In this document: positions 33,877-43,800 of the stretch, one piece after another
Layout: each line of letters begins with the position of its first letter
How positions within the stretch are numbered: position 1 is the first letter of the stretch
From: Streptomyces sp. WMMC940
GTDB lineage: Bacteria; Actinomycetota; Actinomycetes; Streptomycetales; Streptomycetaceae
Direction of reading: 5' to 3'
Assembly: GCF_027460265.1 (NCBI RefSeq)
Contig: NZ_JAPZBC010000001.1
Span: forward strand, 7,180,001-7,244,000
DNA: 64,000 nucleotides
Translations under genes and position numbers: made by a program
The notes under the pieces: model-generated
What the model was told of the DNA's origin: nothing
The model's database searches: none
The model's input: the letters and a program-made list of their open reading frames with translations, nothing else

Positions 33877-34443
33877 ATGGCGCTCGAACACGCGATCCTC
33901 GTCTCGCTGCTGGAGAAACCCGGCTCCGGCTATGAGCTCGCCCGCCGGTTCGAGCGGTCCATCGGGTACTTCTGGACCGCCACCCACCAGCAGATCTACC
34001 GCGTCCTCAAGCGCATGGAGGGCGACGGCCTGCTGGAGGCCCGCGAAGTGGCCCAGCAGAGCCGTCCGGACAAGAGGGAGTACTCCGTCGCCGGCCCCGG
34101 CCGCGCCGCCCTCTCGCGGTGGCTGCACGAGCCGGTCGAACCGGAGAGCATCCGGCACGAACTCGCCGTGAAGATCAGGGGTGCCGCCTTCGACGACCCG
34201 GCGGCGCTGATCTCCGAGGTCGAACGGCACCGCAGGGCGCACGGCGACCGGCTCGCGCACTACCTCTCGGGGGAGCGGCGGGACTTCACCGGTCCGGAGG
34301 CGTCCCTGCCGCTCGACGCCGGCCAGGAGCTCCAGCACGTCGTGCTGCGCGGCGGCATCGCCTACGAGCGGATGACGATCGCCTGGCTCGACGACGTCCT
34401 CGTCACCCTCCATCGGCTCGGGGCCGCTCGTCCGCGCACCTGA
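33877..34443 (+). CDS. PadR family transcriptional regulator
   Basis: A 188-residue winged-helix repressor. The N-terminal DNA-binding domain reads MALEHAILVSLLEKPGSGYE, then RFERSIGYFWTATHQQIYRV with the recognition helix, and KREYSVAGPGR in the wing. The C-terminal helical domain (about residues 95-180) would mediate dimerisation. GGGAG precedes the ATG. It is followed on the same strand by an acyl-CoA dehydrogenase, its likely target along with its own promoter. Confidence 0.9.
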   Translation: MALEHAILVSLLEKPGSGYELARRFERSIGYFWTATHQQIYRVLKRMEGDGLLEAREVAQQSRPDKREYSVAGPGRAALSRWLHEPVEPESIRHELAVKIRGAAFDDPAALISEVERHRRAHGDRLAHYLSGERRDFTGPEASLPLDAGQELQHVVLRGGIAYERMTIAWLDDVLVTLHRLGAARPRT

Positions 34444-34564
34444 ACCGCGCCGGCCGCGTGACGGCGCACCGGTCGCGCCGGCACACCCGTGGCCACCCAC
34501 CCGTACCCGCTCCGCACCACCCTCGACGCACCGCATCCGACCCCGACCACGGAAGGCGTACCCC

Positions 34565-36283
34565 ATGGCCGACCAGCTCCTGTTCAACCCGCGCACCTAC
34601 GACCCGGCGCACTTCGACCCCGAGACCCGCAGGCTGCTGCGCGCCACGGTGGACTGGTTCGAGGCCCGCGGCAAGCGCAGGCTGATCGAGGACTACCGTT
34701 CCCGCGTCTGGCTGGAGGACTTCCTCGCCTTCGCCGCCAAGGAGGGCCTGTTCGCCACCTTCCTCACGCCGGCCCCCGACGCCGCACGGCCGGACCAGCG
34801 CTGGGACACCGCGCGTATCGCCGCGCTCAACGAGATCTTCGGGTTCTACGGCCTCGACTACTGGTACGCCTGGCAGGTCACCATCCTCGGCCTCGGGCCG
34901 GTGTGGCAGAGCGACAACGCCGCCGCCCGGGCACGCACGGCCGAACTGCTCTCCCAGGGCGAGGTGTTCGCGTTCGGTCTGTCCGAGAAGAGCCACGGCG
35001 CCGACATCTACTCCACCGACATGCTGCTGGAGCCCGACGGAGACGGCGGATTCCGGGCGACCGGTTCCAAGTACTACATCGGCAACGGCAATGCCGCCGG
35101 GCTCGTCTCCGTGTTCGGCCGCCGCACCGACGTCGAGGGCCCGGACGGCTACGTCTTCTTCGCGGCCGACAGCCGCCACCCGGCGTACCGCCTGGTGAAG
35201 AACGTCGTCGACTCCTCCAAGTACGTCAGCGAGTTCCGTCTCGAGGACTACCCGGTGGCGGCCGAGGACGTCCTGCACACCGGCCGCGCGGCCTTCGACG
35301 CCGCCCTCAACACCGTCAACGTCGGCAAGTTCAACCTCTGCACGGCCTCGATCGGCATCTGCGAGCACGCGATGTACGAGGCCGTCACCCACGCCCACAA
35401 CCGCATCCTGTACGGCCGCCCCGTCACCGCCTTCCCGCACGTGCGGCGCGAACTGGCCGACGCCTACGTACGGCTCGTCGGCATGAAGCTGTTCAGCGAC
35501 CGAGCCGTCGACTACTTCCGCTCCGCCGGCCCGGACGACCGCCGCTACCTGCTCTTCAACCCGATGACCAAGATGAAGGTCACCACGGAGGGCGAGAAGG
35601 TCATCGACCTGATGTGGGACGTCATCGCGGCCAAGGGCTTCGAGAAGGACAACTACTTCGCCCAGGCCGCCGTGGAGATCCGGGGCCTGCCGAAGCTCGA
35701 GGGCACGGTCCACGTCAATCTCGCGCTGATCCTGAAGTTCATGCGCAACCACCTGCTGGACCCGGTCGCCTATCCGGAGGTGCCGACCCGGCTCGACGCC
35801 GCCGACGACGGCTTCCTCTTCCGGCAGGGCCCTGCCAGGGGCCTCGGCTCCATCCGCTTCCACGACTGGCGCACCGCGTTCGACGCCTACGCCCGGGTGC
35901 CCAACGTCGCCCGCTTCCGCGAACAGGCCGACGCGCTGTGCGAGTTCGTCACCACCGCGGCCCCCGACGAGGCGCAGAGCCGTGACCTGGACCTCCTGCT
36001 CGCCGTCGGCCAGCTGTTCGCCCTGGTGGTGCACGGCCAGCTGATCCTCGAACAGGCCGGGCTGACGGGCCTGGACGAGGACGTGCTCGACGAGCTCTTC
36101 TCGGTCCTCGTCCGCGACTTCTCCGGCTACGCCGTGGAACTCCACGGCAAGGACTCCGCCGACGAGCGGCAGCAGAGCTGGGCGCTGGGGGCCATCCGCC
36201 GGCCGGTCGTCGACGAAGCCCGTTCCGCGCGCGTCTGGGAGCGCGTCGAGGCACTCTCGGGTGTCTACGAGATGGCTCCGTAG
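34565..36283 (+). CDS. acyl-CoA dehydrogenase (long form)
   Basis: FAD-dependent dehydrogenase of 572 residues, longer than the usual 380-400 through an extended C-terminus. Family motifs include FAFGLSEKSHGADIYSTDML in the flavin-binding middle domain and GIQA-like KGFEKDNYFAQAAVEIRGL later. It is preceded by AAGGCG at the ribosome site. It lies 122 bp after padR and probably forms a unit with it. The length and TYDPAHFDPETRRLLRATVD start resemble the broad FadE group acting on medium or long acyl-CoAs; the substrate is not known. Confidence 0.85.
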   Translation: MADQLLFNPRTYDPAHFDPETRRLLRATVDWFEARGKRRLIEDYRSRVWLEDFLAFAAKEGLFATFLTPAPDAARPDQRWDTARIAALNEIFGFYGLDYWYAWQVTILGLGPVWQSDNAAARARTAELLSQGEVFAFGLSEKSHGADIYSTDMLLEPDGDGGFRATGSKYYIGNGNAAGLVSVFGRRTDVEGPDGYVFFAADSRHPAYRLVKNVVDSSKYVSEFRLEDYPVAAEDVLHTGRAAFDAALNTVNVGKFNLCTASIGICEHAMYEAVTHAHNRILYGRPVTAFPHVRRELADAYVRLVGMKLFSDRAVDYFRSAGPDDRRYLLFNPMTKMKVTTEGEKVIDLMWDVIAAKGFEKDNYFAQAAVEIRGLPKLEGTVHVNLALILKFMRNHLLDPVAYPEVPTRLDAADDGFLFRQGPARGLGSIRFHDWRTAFDAYARVPNVARFREQADALCEFVTTAAPDEAQSRDLDLLLAVGQLFALVVHGQLILEQAGLTGLDEDVLDELFSVLVRDFSGYAVELHGKDSADERQQSWALGAIRRPVVDEARSARVWERVEALSGVYEMAP

Positions 36284-36473
36284 GCCACGAGGCCGACGTC
36301 CGCGGGTGCGCGACGGCGGCCCGCCCGGGCCGGCCGCCGGTCCGTGGCTCCGGGCTTCCGCCCTCCGCGCGGCGGTTCCGCGGCACCGCCGGAACCGCCG
36401 CCCGGCGGAAGGCCGCCCCTGCTCCGGAACTCCAGTGCATCCGATGGTGGATCGGGGGCAGAAGAAGACGCCG

Positions 36474-36509
36474 GAGCCCCTGTCCCACACGTCGGCGGGG
36501 CAGGGGCTC
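36474..36509. terminator. possible bidirectional terminator
   Basis: GAGCCCCTG (36474-36482) and CAGGGGCTC (36501-36509) can pair around an 18-base loop between the convergent acyl-CoA dehydrogenase and ATPase genes. The loop is long, so confidence is modest. Confidence 0.4.
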
Positions 36510-36552
36510 GTCGTATGCGTGAGGCCGGTGGGCCGCGCGGGGGAGGGGCGGC

Positions 36553-37260
36553 TCAGCCGAGGACGTGGCGCAGATAGGACCGCGGGTCGGCGAGATAGCG
36601 GCGCCAGTGGTCCACGAGGGCGAGCCGGTCCCAAGCGGTCCGGCGCATGCCGTGCTCGCCCACCTCCACGATGTCGGCGCCCGGGAGTGCGGTCAGCAGC
36701 GGGGAGTGGGTGGCGCAGACCACCTGTCCGCCCCTGCTCACCAACTCGTCGATGTGACCGAGCAGTTCCAGGCACGAGCCGAACGACAGGGCGGCTTCCG
36801 GCTCGTCCATGACGTAGAGGCCGGGCAGCAGGAACTTGTGCCGGAAGGCCGCCAGGAAGCCCTCGCCGTGACTGACGGAGTCCGGTGCGAATCCCTCCCG
36901 GTCCAGTGCGTCCAGTGCCGTCTCGGCACGGAGGAAGAAACCCTTGCGCGCCGACCAGCTGCCCATCATGCGCCGTCCCCGGGGCGCGGCGTCGAAGCGG
37001 ATCCGCTCGCCCAGGGCGGACTTGGGGCGGTGGCCGGCGTAGCGCCAGTCGTGCGAACCGCCCCAGGAGTCGAGCCCGAAGCCCTCGGCGAGTGCTTCGA
37101 CGAGGGTCGACTTGCCCGAGCCGTTCTCCCCGACCAGGAACGTCACCGGTGCCGTGAAGCGCAGTCCGTCCGCCAGCAGGGCACGTACGCACGGCACGTT
37201 CCACGGCCATGCGTCCTCGCGGTGCGGACCCACGGCTGCGTACGCGCGTTCGATGATCAC
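36553..37260 (-). CDS. AAA/ABC-type ATPase (single small protein)
   Basis: A 235-residue ATPase with Walker A (VGENGSGKSTLVEAL), Walker B (LYVMDEPEAALSF) and switch histidine (VVCATHSPLL). It matches the small predicted-ATPase group related to RecF/OLD-type proteins but lacks the coiled-coil arms and any nuclease domain. The start is GTG (VIIERAYAAVGPH). No partner gene is adjacent, so function is open; defence or DNA-repair roles are known for relatives but nothing here shows one. Confidence 0.8.
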   Translation of the reverse strand: MIIERAYAAVGPHREDAWPWNVPCVRALLADGLRFTAPVTFLVGENGSGKSTLVEALAEGFGLDSWGGSHDWRYAGHRPKSALGERIRFDAAPRGRRMMGSWSARKGFFLRAETALDALDREGFAPDSVSHGEGFLAAFRHKFLLPGLYVMDEPEAALSFGSCLELLGHIDELVSRGGQVVCATHSPLLTALPGADIVEVGEHGMRRTAWDRLALVDHWRRYLADPRSYLRHVLG

Positions 37261-37597
37261 CGACCGAGTCTCTCACGGCGTGTGTCCCCCGGTGTCGCTC
37301 ACGTTCCCTAGCTGGCGGAATGACCGGTTCAGTCCCGCGGCGATCGTAGGTGGTTGTTTTCGGTCAGGATTTGAGTGGTCACGCTATGTGGCGGGTCGTG
37401 GGTGGGGATTCCGGGAGCCGCTCGCCCCGTCCCGGCTCCCCGTGTCCGGCGCGGGTGGGGCGGGGGCGGCGTTCATGCGCATGTACCTCGGGTATGGCGA
37501 GATTTTTCCTGAAGAGTCCCCAAGGTGGCGCAAGAATCGACCGAAAGTGACTGTGGGCTTTTGACTACTGATCAGCCATTCAGTGACTGTCGTTCAC
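37261..37597. other. intergenic region upstream of the peptide cluster
   Basis: 337 bp between divergent genes. AT-richer around 37320-37380 and 37490-37590 (for example GAGATTTTTCCTGAAGAG), which suggests promoters, but no clear hexamer pair is seen. Confidence 0.4.
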
Positions 37598-39004
37598 ATG
37601 TCCGTCACATCCCGAGCCGCCGTCGGCGGCCCGATGCGCATGCGTGACTTCCGGCTGCTGCTCGCGGGAGCGGCCACCGGACAGCTCGGTGCCCACGTCA
37701 CGCTGGTGGCCCTGCCGCTCGTGGCCGTCCTCGAACTCGACGCCACCGCCTTCCAGGTGGGCCTCCTCACCGCCGCGGAGACCGCGGCGTTCCTGCTCAT
37801 CGGTCTGCCCGCCGGTGCCCTCGCCGACCGGATGCGCAAGCGGCCCCTGATGATCCGGGCGGACGTGGTGCGCGCCGCGGCGATGGCGAGCATTCCCGCG
37901 GCGGCCGTGGCCGGCGCCCTGACCATGGTCCAGCTCTACGCCGTCGCGCTGGTCGTCGGCGTGGCGACCGTGTTCTTCGACGTCGCCCACCAGAGCTACC
38001 TCCCCCAGCTGCTGCCCCGCGACCAGCTCGTCGCGGGCAACGGCGCGCTCGAGACGGTCCGTTCCACCGCCCAGGTGACCGGCCCCGGCATCGGCGGCGG
38101 ACTGGTCCAGCTCGTCGGAGCCCACCTCGCGGTCATCGCCGACGCCGTCGGCTACGCGCTCTCCGCCCTGTTCCTGCTCGGCATCAAACGGCCCGAGGAA
38201 CGGCCCGTGCCCGCCGCCGGCGGTTCCCTGCGCAAGGACATCGGCGAGGGCGTCCGCTTCGTCACCCGTCATCCGCTGCTCCGCGTCATCGCCGTCACCA
38301 CGGGCCTCGCCAACCTCTGCACCGCCGTCCTCATGGCGACGCAGACCGTCCATCTCGTCCGCACCGTGGGGCTGCAGCCCGGGGCGCTCGGACTGGTCTT
38401 GTCCGCGTCGGCCGCCGGAGGGCTCCTCGGCGCCCTGTGCGCCGCGCGCCTGGCCGCACGGCTGGGCCAGGCACGGCTCATCCGTCTCTCCGCCCTCGCG
38501 ACCGGACCGTTCGCCGTGCTGTGGCCCCTGTCCGGCCCCGGCGTCCCCGGGGCGGTCCTCTTCGCCACCGGATCCGCCGCCGTGTCCTTCGGTGCCGTCG
38601 TCTACAACGTCGCCCAGGTCAGCTTCCGCCAGGCACTGTGCCCGCCCCGGCTGCTCGGCCGGATGAACGCCACCCTGCGCTTCCTGATGTGGGGCACCCT
38701 GCCGCTCGGCGCCCTCCTCGGCGGCGCGATCGCCGAGTCCTTCGGCGCGCGCACTGCGCTCGCGTGCTGTGCCCTCGGCTTCCTCGCCGTACCACTGCCG
38801 CTGCTGCTCTCCCCGCTGCGCCGGATGCGCGACCTGCCGGGGCCCGACGCCCTCCCCGACGGCGCCGCGCAGGAGGCGTCGGACGGCCCACCGAACGGAG
38901 TCCCGCACGGAACACCGCACGACGGCGGACCCGGGTGCGGGAGACCGGGGGACGGCCGAAGCGCCGACGGCGACGAGCGGACCTTCCCCGCGTCGGCCCG
39001 CTGA
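37598..39004 (+). CDS. MFS exporter (transmembrane secretion effector / EntS-like)
   Basis: A 468-residue major facilitator of the group that includes enterobactin exporter EntS and macrolide exporters. It shows about 12 segments, MRDFRLLLAGAATGQLGAHV at the start, motif A-like GALADRMRKRPLMI and a TMS-effector stretch STAQVTGPGIGGGLVQLVGA. The final 55 residues are Gly/Pro/Asp-rich. A GTG lies 15 bases before the chosen ATG. It directly precedes the condensation and NRPS genes on the same strand, so it most likely exports the peptide. Confidence 0.85.
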   Translation: MSVTSRAAVGGPMRMRDFRLLLAGAATGQLGAHVTLVALPLVAVLELDATAFQVGLLTAAETAAFLLIGLPAGALADRMRKRPLMIRADVVRAAAMASIPAAAVAGALTMVQLYAVALVVGVATVFFDVAHQSYLPQLLPRDQLVAGNGALETVRSTAQVTGPGIGGGLVQLVGAHLAVIADAVGYALSALFLLGIKRPEERPVPAAGGSLRKDIGEGVRFVTRHPLLRVIAVTTGLANLCTAVLMATQTVHLVRTVGLQPGALGLVLSASAAGGLLGALCAARLAARLGQARLIRLSALATGPFAVLWPLSGPGVPGAVLFATGSAAVSFGAVVYNVAQVSFRQALCPPRLLGRMNATLRFLMWGTLPLGALLGGAIAESFGARTALACCALGFLAVPLPLLLSPLRRMRDLPGPDALPDGAAQEASDGPPNGVPHGTPHDGGPGCGRPGDGRSADGDERTFPASAR

Positions 39005-39167
39005 CCCGCCGTCGGCCCTCCCCGGCCGGGACCTCCCCGTCCCGGACCCCGGCTCGCGGCCCCCGTGCCCCACCTTCGCGCCCCACGCCGGACACCGCCG
39101 GTGCCCGCCCGCATCGCGCGCCCCATCGCCCCTCCCGCGGAACCGCGGTGACGACAGAGAGGATCAC

Positions 39168-40463
39168 GTGCCTAGCATCACGAGCCAGTACCTGGCCCGC
39201 TACCGGCACCTCACCGCCGGCGACCGGGCCGGCTCCCTGCTGCCCGTCACCGGAGCACAGCGCCGCTTCGTGCTGGTGCGTTCGCTGGACCCGACGGGAC
39301 GCCCCGACGTGGTGCCGATGTTCTTCGCCTTCCCGCCCGGCACCGTCGACGTCGAACGCCTCCGGTCAGCGGCCCGCCGCCTGGCCGCCCGGCACACGGC
39401 CCTGCGCTCGCGCCCCGCCGTGGTCCGCGGCACGCCCGTGCTCGTCGCCGGCGGACCGGAGGTCCCCGTGACCCGGCCCGCCGTCGTTCCCGGAGAGCGG
39501 CCCGCCGACACGCTCCGCCGTGCGCTGGCCGGCTGGGACCCGCACGGGTCGCCGCTGAGGCTGTTCCTCGTGCGCGACGACGATGGCAGGGTGGACGACG
39601 TCCTCGCCGTCGTCCTCGACCACGCCGTGTGCGACGGCCGCTCGTTGGCCCGGATCGTCGAGGAACTCGGCGCCGCGTACGCCGGGGGCGCCGACGCGGG
39701 CGAACCCGCCCCCGAGGAGACGGAGGCCGAACTCTCCGCCTACCGGGAGGCCGTCCTCCTGCAACTCGCCGCGGAGGAGCGGGCGGACACTGCCGAGGCC
39801 GCGGCGTACTGGGCGGACCGGCTCCGCGCCGTACGCGAACAGGCCCCGCCGCCGCGCCCGGAGCGCGTACCCGACGGCACGCTCCCCAGCGGCTCGGCCG
39901 AGGCCAGGCTGCCGGCACACGACGACACCGTGCCCTTCCCCGAACTGCTCGACGCCTGCCGCGCCGCCGCGCGTGCGCTCTACGGCCCGGGCGGCGTCGT
40001 GCCGCTCGGCTACCCCTGGGGCGGCCGCCCCACCGGTGCCGAGCCGGTCGTCGGCTGCTTCCTCAACACCGTCGTCTTCCCGGCCGCCACCTGCCACGGC
40101 CCGGCACCGGAGGTGACCGCCGACGCCTGGTGGGACGACCTCGACCGCGCCGACGCGCCCTTCGACGCGGTCGTGAGCGCCGCACGGTCCGCCGGTTCCG
40201 GCTGGACCGGACGCCTCGACGGACTGCTGACCGTGGACGACGACCGCCGCCGACCGCCGCTGCGGCTGGGCGGTGTCGAGGGGCGGGAGATCCACATCGA
40301 CGGCAGGACGGTCCGGGGGCCCTTCGCCGTGTCCGTCACCCAGGGGGCCGAGCTCCGCGTGCGGATGGTCTGGGACCGCGCGGTCCTGGACGACGACACG
40401 GCGAACGAGGCGTTCGACTCCCTCGCCGGCGCGCTGCGCCCACCCGGGCGGGCCGTGGACTGA
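39168..40463 (+). CDS. stand-alone NRPS condensation-domain protein
   Basis: Forms an amide or ester bond between carrier-bound units, or acts in chain transfer. The 431-residue protein is a single condensation-type domain. The active site reads DHAVCDG in place of HHxxxDG: the catalytic second histidine and the DG are kept, the first histidine is aspartate. Later motifs include YPWGGRPTG and VGCFLNTVVFP, equivalent to the RxxRxxxxxxGxFxN-T region. The GTG start has GAGAGGA at the right distance. It has no carrier or adenylation domain and probably works in trans with the separate A-PCP proteins downstream. Confidence 0.85.
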   Translation: MPSITSQYLARYRHLTAGDRAGSLLPVTGAQRRFVLVRSLDPTGRPDVVPMFFAFPPGTVDVERLRSAARRLAARHTALRSRPAVVRGTPVLVAGGPEVPVTRPAVVPGERPADTLRRALAGWDPHGSPLRLFLVRDDDGRVDDVLAVVLDHAVCDGRSLARIVEELGAAYAGGADAGEPAPEETEAELSAYREAVLLQLAAEERADTAEAAAYWADRLRAVREQAPPPRPERVPDGTLPSGSAEARLPAHDDTVPFPELLDACRAAARALYGPGGVVPLGYPWGGRPTGAEPVVGCFLNTVVFPAATCHGPAPEVTADAWWDDLDRADAPFDAVVSAARSAGSGWTGRLDGLLTVDDDRRRPPLRLGGVEGREIHIDGRTVRGPFAVSVTQGAELRVRMVWDRAVLDDDTANEAFDSLAGALRPPGRAVD

Positions 40464-40837
40464 CACCCCCCCGCACGGCGTGGCGGCGCGGCCCGGGCGA
40501 AGGACCCGCATGAACCGGACCGGTGCCCCCCCGAGTCGGCCCGGCGCCCGGACCACCGGGCACCACCGCGCCCGCGACACCACGGGCCGGACGGCGGCGC
40601 GCACCAGGGCGTCACAGCGCCCCCCACCACCCCGCACGACCGCATGTCGACGCACAGAGCCCGCACGACCGCACGTCGACGCGCACCACCCGGACCTCCC
40701 GCCGACGTACGACGCAACCCCGACGTGACCACCGTCCGAAGCGCCACCGCGCGACCCGCGGAGCGCCCGTACGACCACCGCCGGCCACGACCGTGACCGG
40801 CGCAGGACAACCGACCCGACGACCTCAGGGATCGCCC
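40464..40837. other. intergenic region with direct repeats before the main NRPS genes
   Basis: 374 bp. Holds two 22-bp direct repeats (listed separately). A frame starting at 40510 is Arg/Pro/Thr-rich and does not look like a gene. Confidence 0.5.
40632..40682. repeat. 22-bp direct repeat, two copies
   Basis: CCGCACGACCGCATGTCGACGC (split here as CCGCACGACCG + CATGTCGACGC) at 40632-40653 recurs at 40661-40682 with one change (T to C). Spacing is 29 bp, close to three helical turns, which suits a regulator binding on one face. It lies 156 bp before the NRPS start. Confidence 0.6.
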
Positions 40838-43800
40838 ATGCTTCCGCTCTCCTCCTCGCAGGAGATCGTCTGGCTGCACGAGCAGATGCAGCCGGGCAGC
40901 CGCGCCTACAACTTCACCGCCGCACTCGACCTCTGGGGCACGCTCGACACCGAGGCGCTGCGCCGCGGGCTCGCCGCCACCCTGGATCGCCACCCCGGCC
41001 TGCGGCTCGAACTCGTCGCCTCCACCGGGTCCGTACCGGGGCAGCGGGTCGCGCAGAAGTGCCGGCCGAGGCTGAGCACGGTCGACATCAGTGGGGAGGA
41101 GGACCCCGAGGCGGCGTTCGCGGAGCTGCTGCGCGCCGAGGCCGAGTCGTCGCTCGACACCTTCGAGGCCCCGCTGCTCCGCTGGACACTCGTCCGTCTC
41201 GCGGAGCGCCACCACCGCCTGATCCACGTCGAGCACCACCTGATCCACGACGGGCACTCCTTCGCGATCCTGCTCGACGACGTGTTCGGCGTCTACCGCG
41301 CCCACGTCCTCGGCGAGCCCGCGGAGCTCCCGCCCGCCCCGTCGTACGCGGACCACGTCCTCGCCCGGGCCGGGGCGGCGATCGCCCCCGAGAGCCTCGA
41401 CTTCTGGCGGACGGCACTCCGCGACCAGCCCCACGATCTGCCACTGCCCGGCCTCGCCCGCCCCGGCGCCGGGCGCAGGCACCACGGCGGGCAGCTGCGG
41501 CAGTCGATCGGTGCCGACCTCGCCGGGCGGCTGCGCGAGCACGCCCGCTCACGCGGCCTCACCCCGTTCGCCACGCTCCTCGGGCTCTTCGCCGAACTGC
41601 TGCGCCGGCACAGCGGACGCTCCCGGATGGTGGTCGGCACGGCGGTCGGCAACCGGCCCCGGGGCTACGAGAACTCCGTCGGCATGTTCGTCAACACCAT
41701 CCCGCTGCCGATCGCCCTGGACGCCGGCTTGCCCGCGCAGGACACCATGGACGAGGTCACCGACACCCTCATCCGCGCCCTGCCGCACCAGGACGTGCCC
41801 GTCCAGGAGCTGACGCGCGCGCTCGGCATGCACTCCTCGGGCGCCGACAACCCGCTGTTCTCCGTCATGTTCAGCGCCCACGACGCCCCGCTCCCCGAGA
41901 TCGACGTACCCGGCCTGGACATCACGCTCTTCGAGGGGTTCAACACCGGCACCACCCGGTTCGACCTCGACGTCGTGCTGCTGCCCGACGACCGGCGCGG
42001 TGTCACCCCGCGCCGCGGCGCGGCCGGTATGACACTGGTCTGGGACTACGACGCGGACCTCTTCGGCGAGCACGTGGCACGCCTGCTCGCCGGCCGCTTC
42101 CTGGAGCTGCTCCGGGCCTACCTCGACGCCCCGGAGACCCCGCTGGCCGATCTGGCGCCCGCGGCCCTGGAGCCGGCCGCCGAAGCCGTCGCCGTACCGG
42201 CGGACCGCGACCCGCTCGATCCCACGGCCGGCCACGACCCGTCCCTGCCGGCCCTGCTGTCCGGCGCACGGCGCCTCACCTACGGCGAACTCGACGCGCG
42301 CGTCGGCTCGCTCGCGCAGCGACTGCGTGCCGCGGGTGTCACCCCCGGACAGCCGGTGGCCGTCGTCCTGCCCAGGGGAGCCGACTCCGTCGTCGCGCTG
42401 CTGGCCTGCCTGCGCACCGGCGCCGTCCACTGCCCGCTGTCCCCCTCCGATCCGCCCGCCCGGCTCGCACTGCTCCTGGAACGGCTGGGCCCGGCGCTGG
42501 TGCTCACCGGCGAAGGCGGGCCGGCCGTACCGGACGGACTGCCCGCCGCCCGGGTCGACGCACCCGTGCTGCCCCCCGTGCGCGAGGCCCCGGTACTCCC
42601 CGGCACCACGTACGTCATCCACACCTCCGGATCCACCGGGACCCCGAAGCCCGTCGCCGTCGGGCGCGCGGCGCTGGAGCACCATGTGACGGCGGTCGCG
42701 GACCGGTTCGGCCTCGCCGCCGGGGACCGGGTCCTGATGTTCGCCCAGCCGTCCTTCGACGTGGCGCTGGAGGAGGTGCTGCCGACCCTGTACGCCGGGG
42801 CGTGCCTGGTCCTCCCCGACCACGAGGTGCCCACCGGCGCGGAGCTCGCCGACCTGCTCGCGTCCGCGCGCGTCACCGTCGCCAATCTGCCCACCAGCTA
42901 CTTCCTCGCCACCCGCGACGACCTGCGTCCCGCGCTGCGCGACGGGAGCTGGGCACCGCGGCTGCTCGTCCTCGGCGGCGAGCGCCTTCCCGCGGACGCC
43001 CTCCGCGACGTCCTCGCCGACACCGGGGCGACCGTCCTCAACGCCTACGGCGTCACCGAGGCCGCCATCAGCTCCACCGTCCACGAGATCTCCCGCGACG
43101 CCCTCTCCGACGGTGCCGAGATCCCCCTCGGCACCGAACTCCCGGGCGAACGCGTCCATGTCCTCGACGCCCACCGCCGTCCGCTGCCGCCCGGCGCCGT
43201 CGGTGAACTCGCCATCGCCGGGCCGGGTCTCGCCGAGGGGTACGCCGGGAACCCGGAGGCGACGGCCACCCGTTTCGTCACCGTCGGCGCGCTCGGCGGG
43301 GAGCGCGTCTACCTGACCGGAGACCTGGGCTACCGCGGACTGGACGGCCTCCTGTACTTCCTGGGCCGGCGGGACAACCAGATCAAGCTCCGAGGGCACC
43401 GCATCGAGCTGGAGGAGATCGAGGCGGCGGCGTCCGCCGCACTCGGTGGCCGGTCCTGCGCCGTGGTCCTGGACCGCGAGACCGCCGGAGGCCCCCGGCT
43501 CGTCGGTTTCCTCGAGGACGGCGGCGGCCTCGCGGCGTTCGACGAGAAGACGCTGCACGCCGAGCTCAGCCGCCGACTGCCGGGCCCCCTCGTCCCCGCG
43601 CGCTGGGCACTGCTCGACACCATGCCGACCCTCGCCGGAGGCAAGCCCGACCGGACGGTGCTCGCCCGCCGTGCGGCGGCACTCGAGCCCGCGGCACCCG
43701 CCGCGTCCTCGCCCGCCGCCGTGCCGGACGATCCGATGACGGCCCTGCTCGCGGAGGGCTGGCGCGAGGTCCTCGGCCACAGCAGGTTCGACGCGCGCTC

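Noticed and set aside
36553..37260. Part of an anti-phage defence island
   Set aside because: The ATPase stands alone; no nuclease, methylase, reverse transcriptase, toxin or other defence gene is adjacent.
40510..40728. 72-codon frame before the main NRPS gene
   Set aside because: Arg/Pro/Thr-rich, no ribosome site, no similarity; the direct repeats explain part of its sequence.
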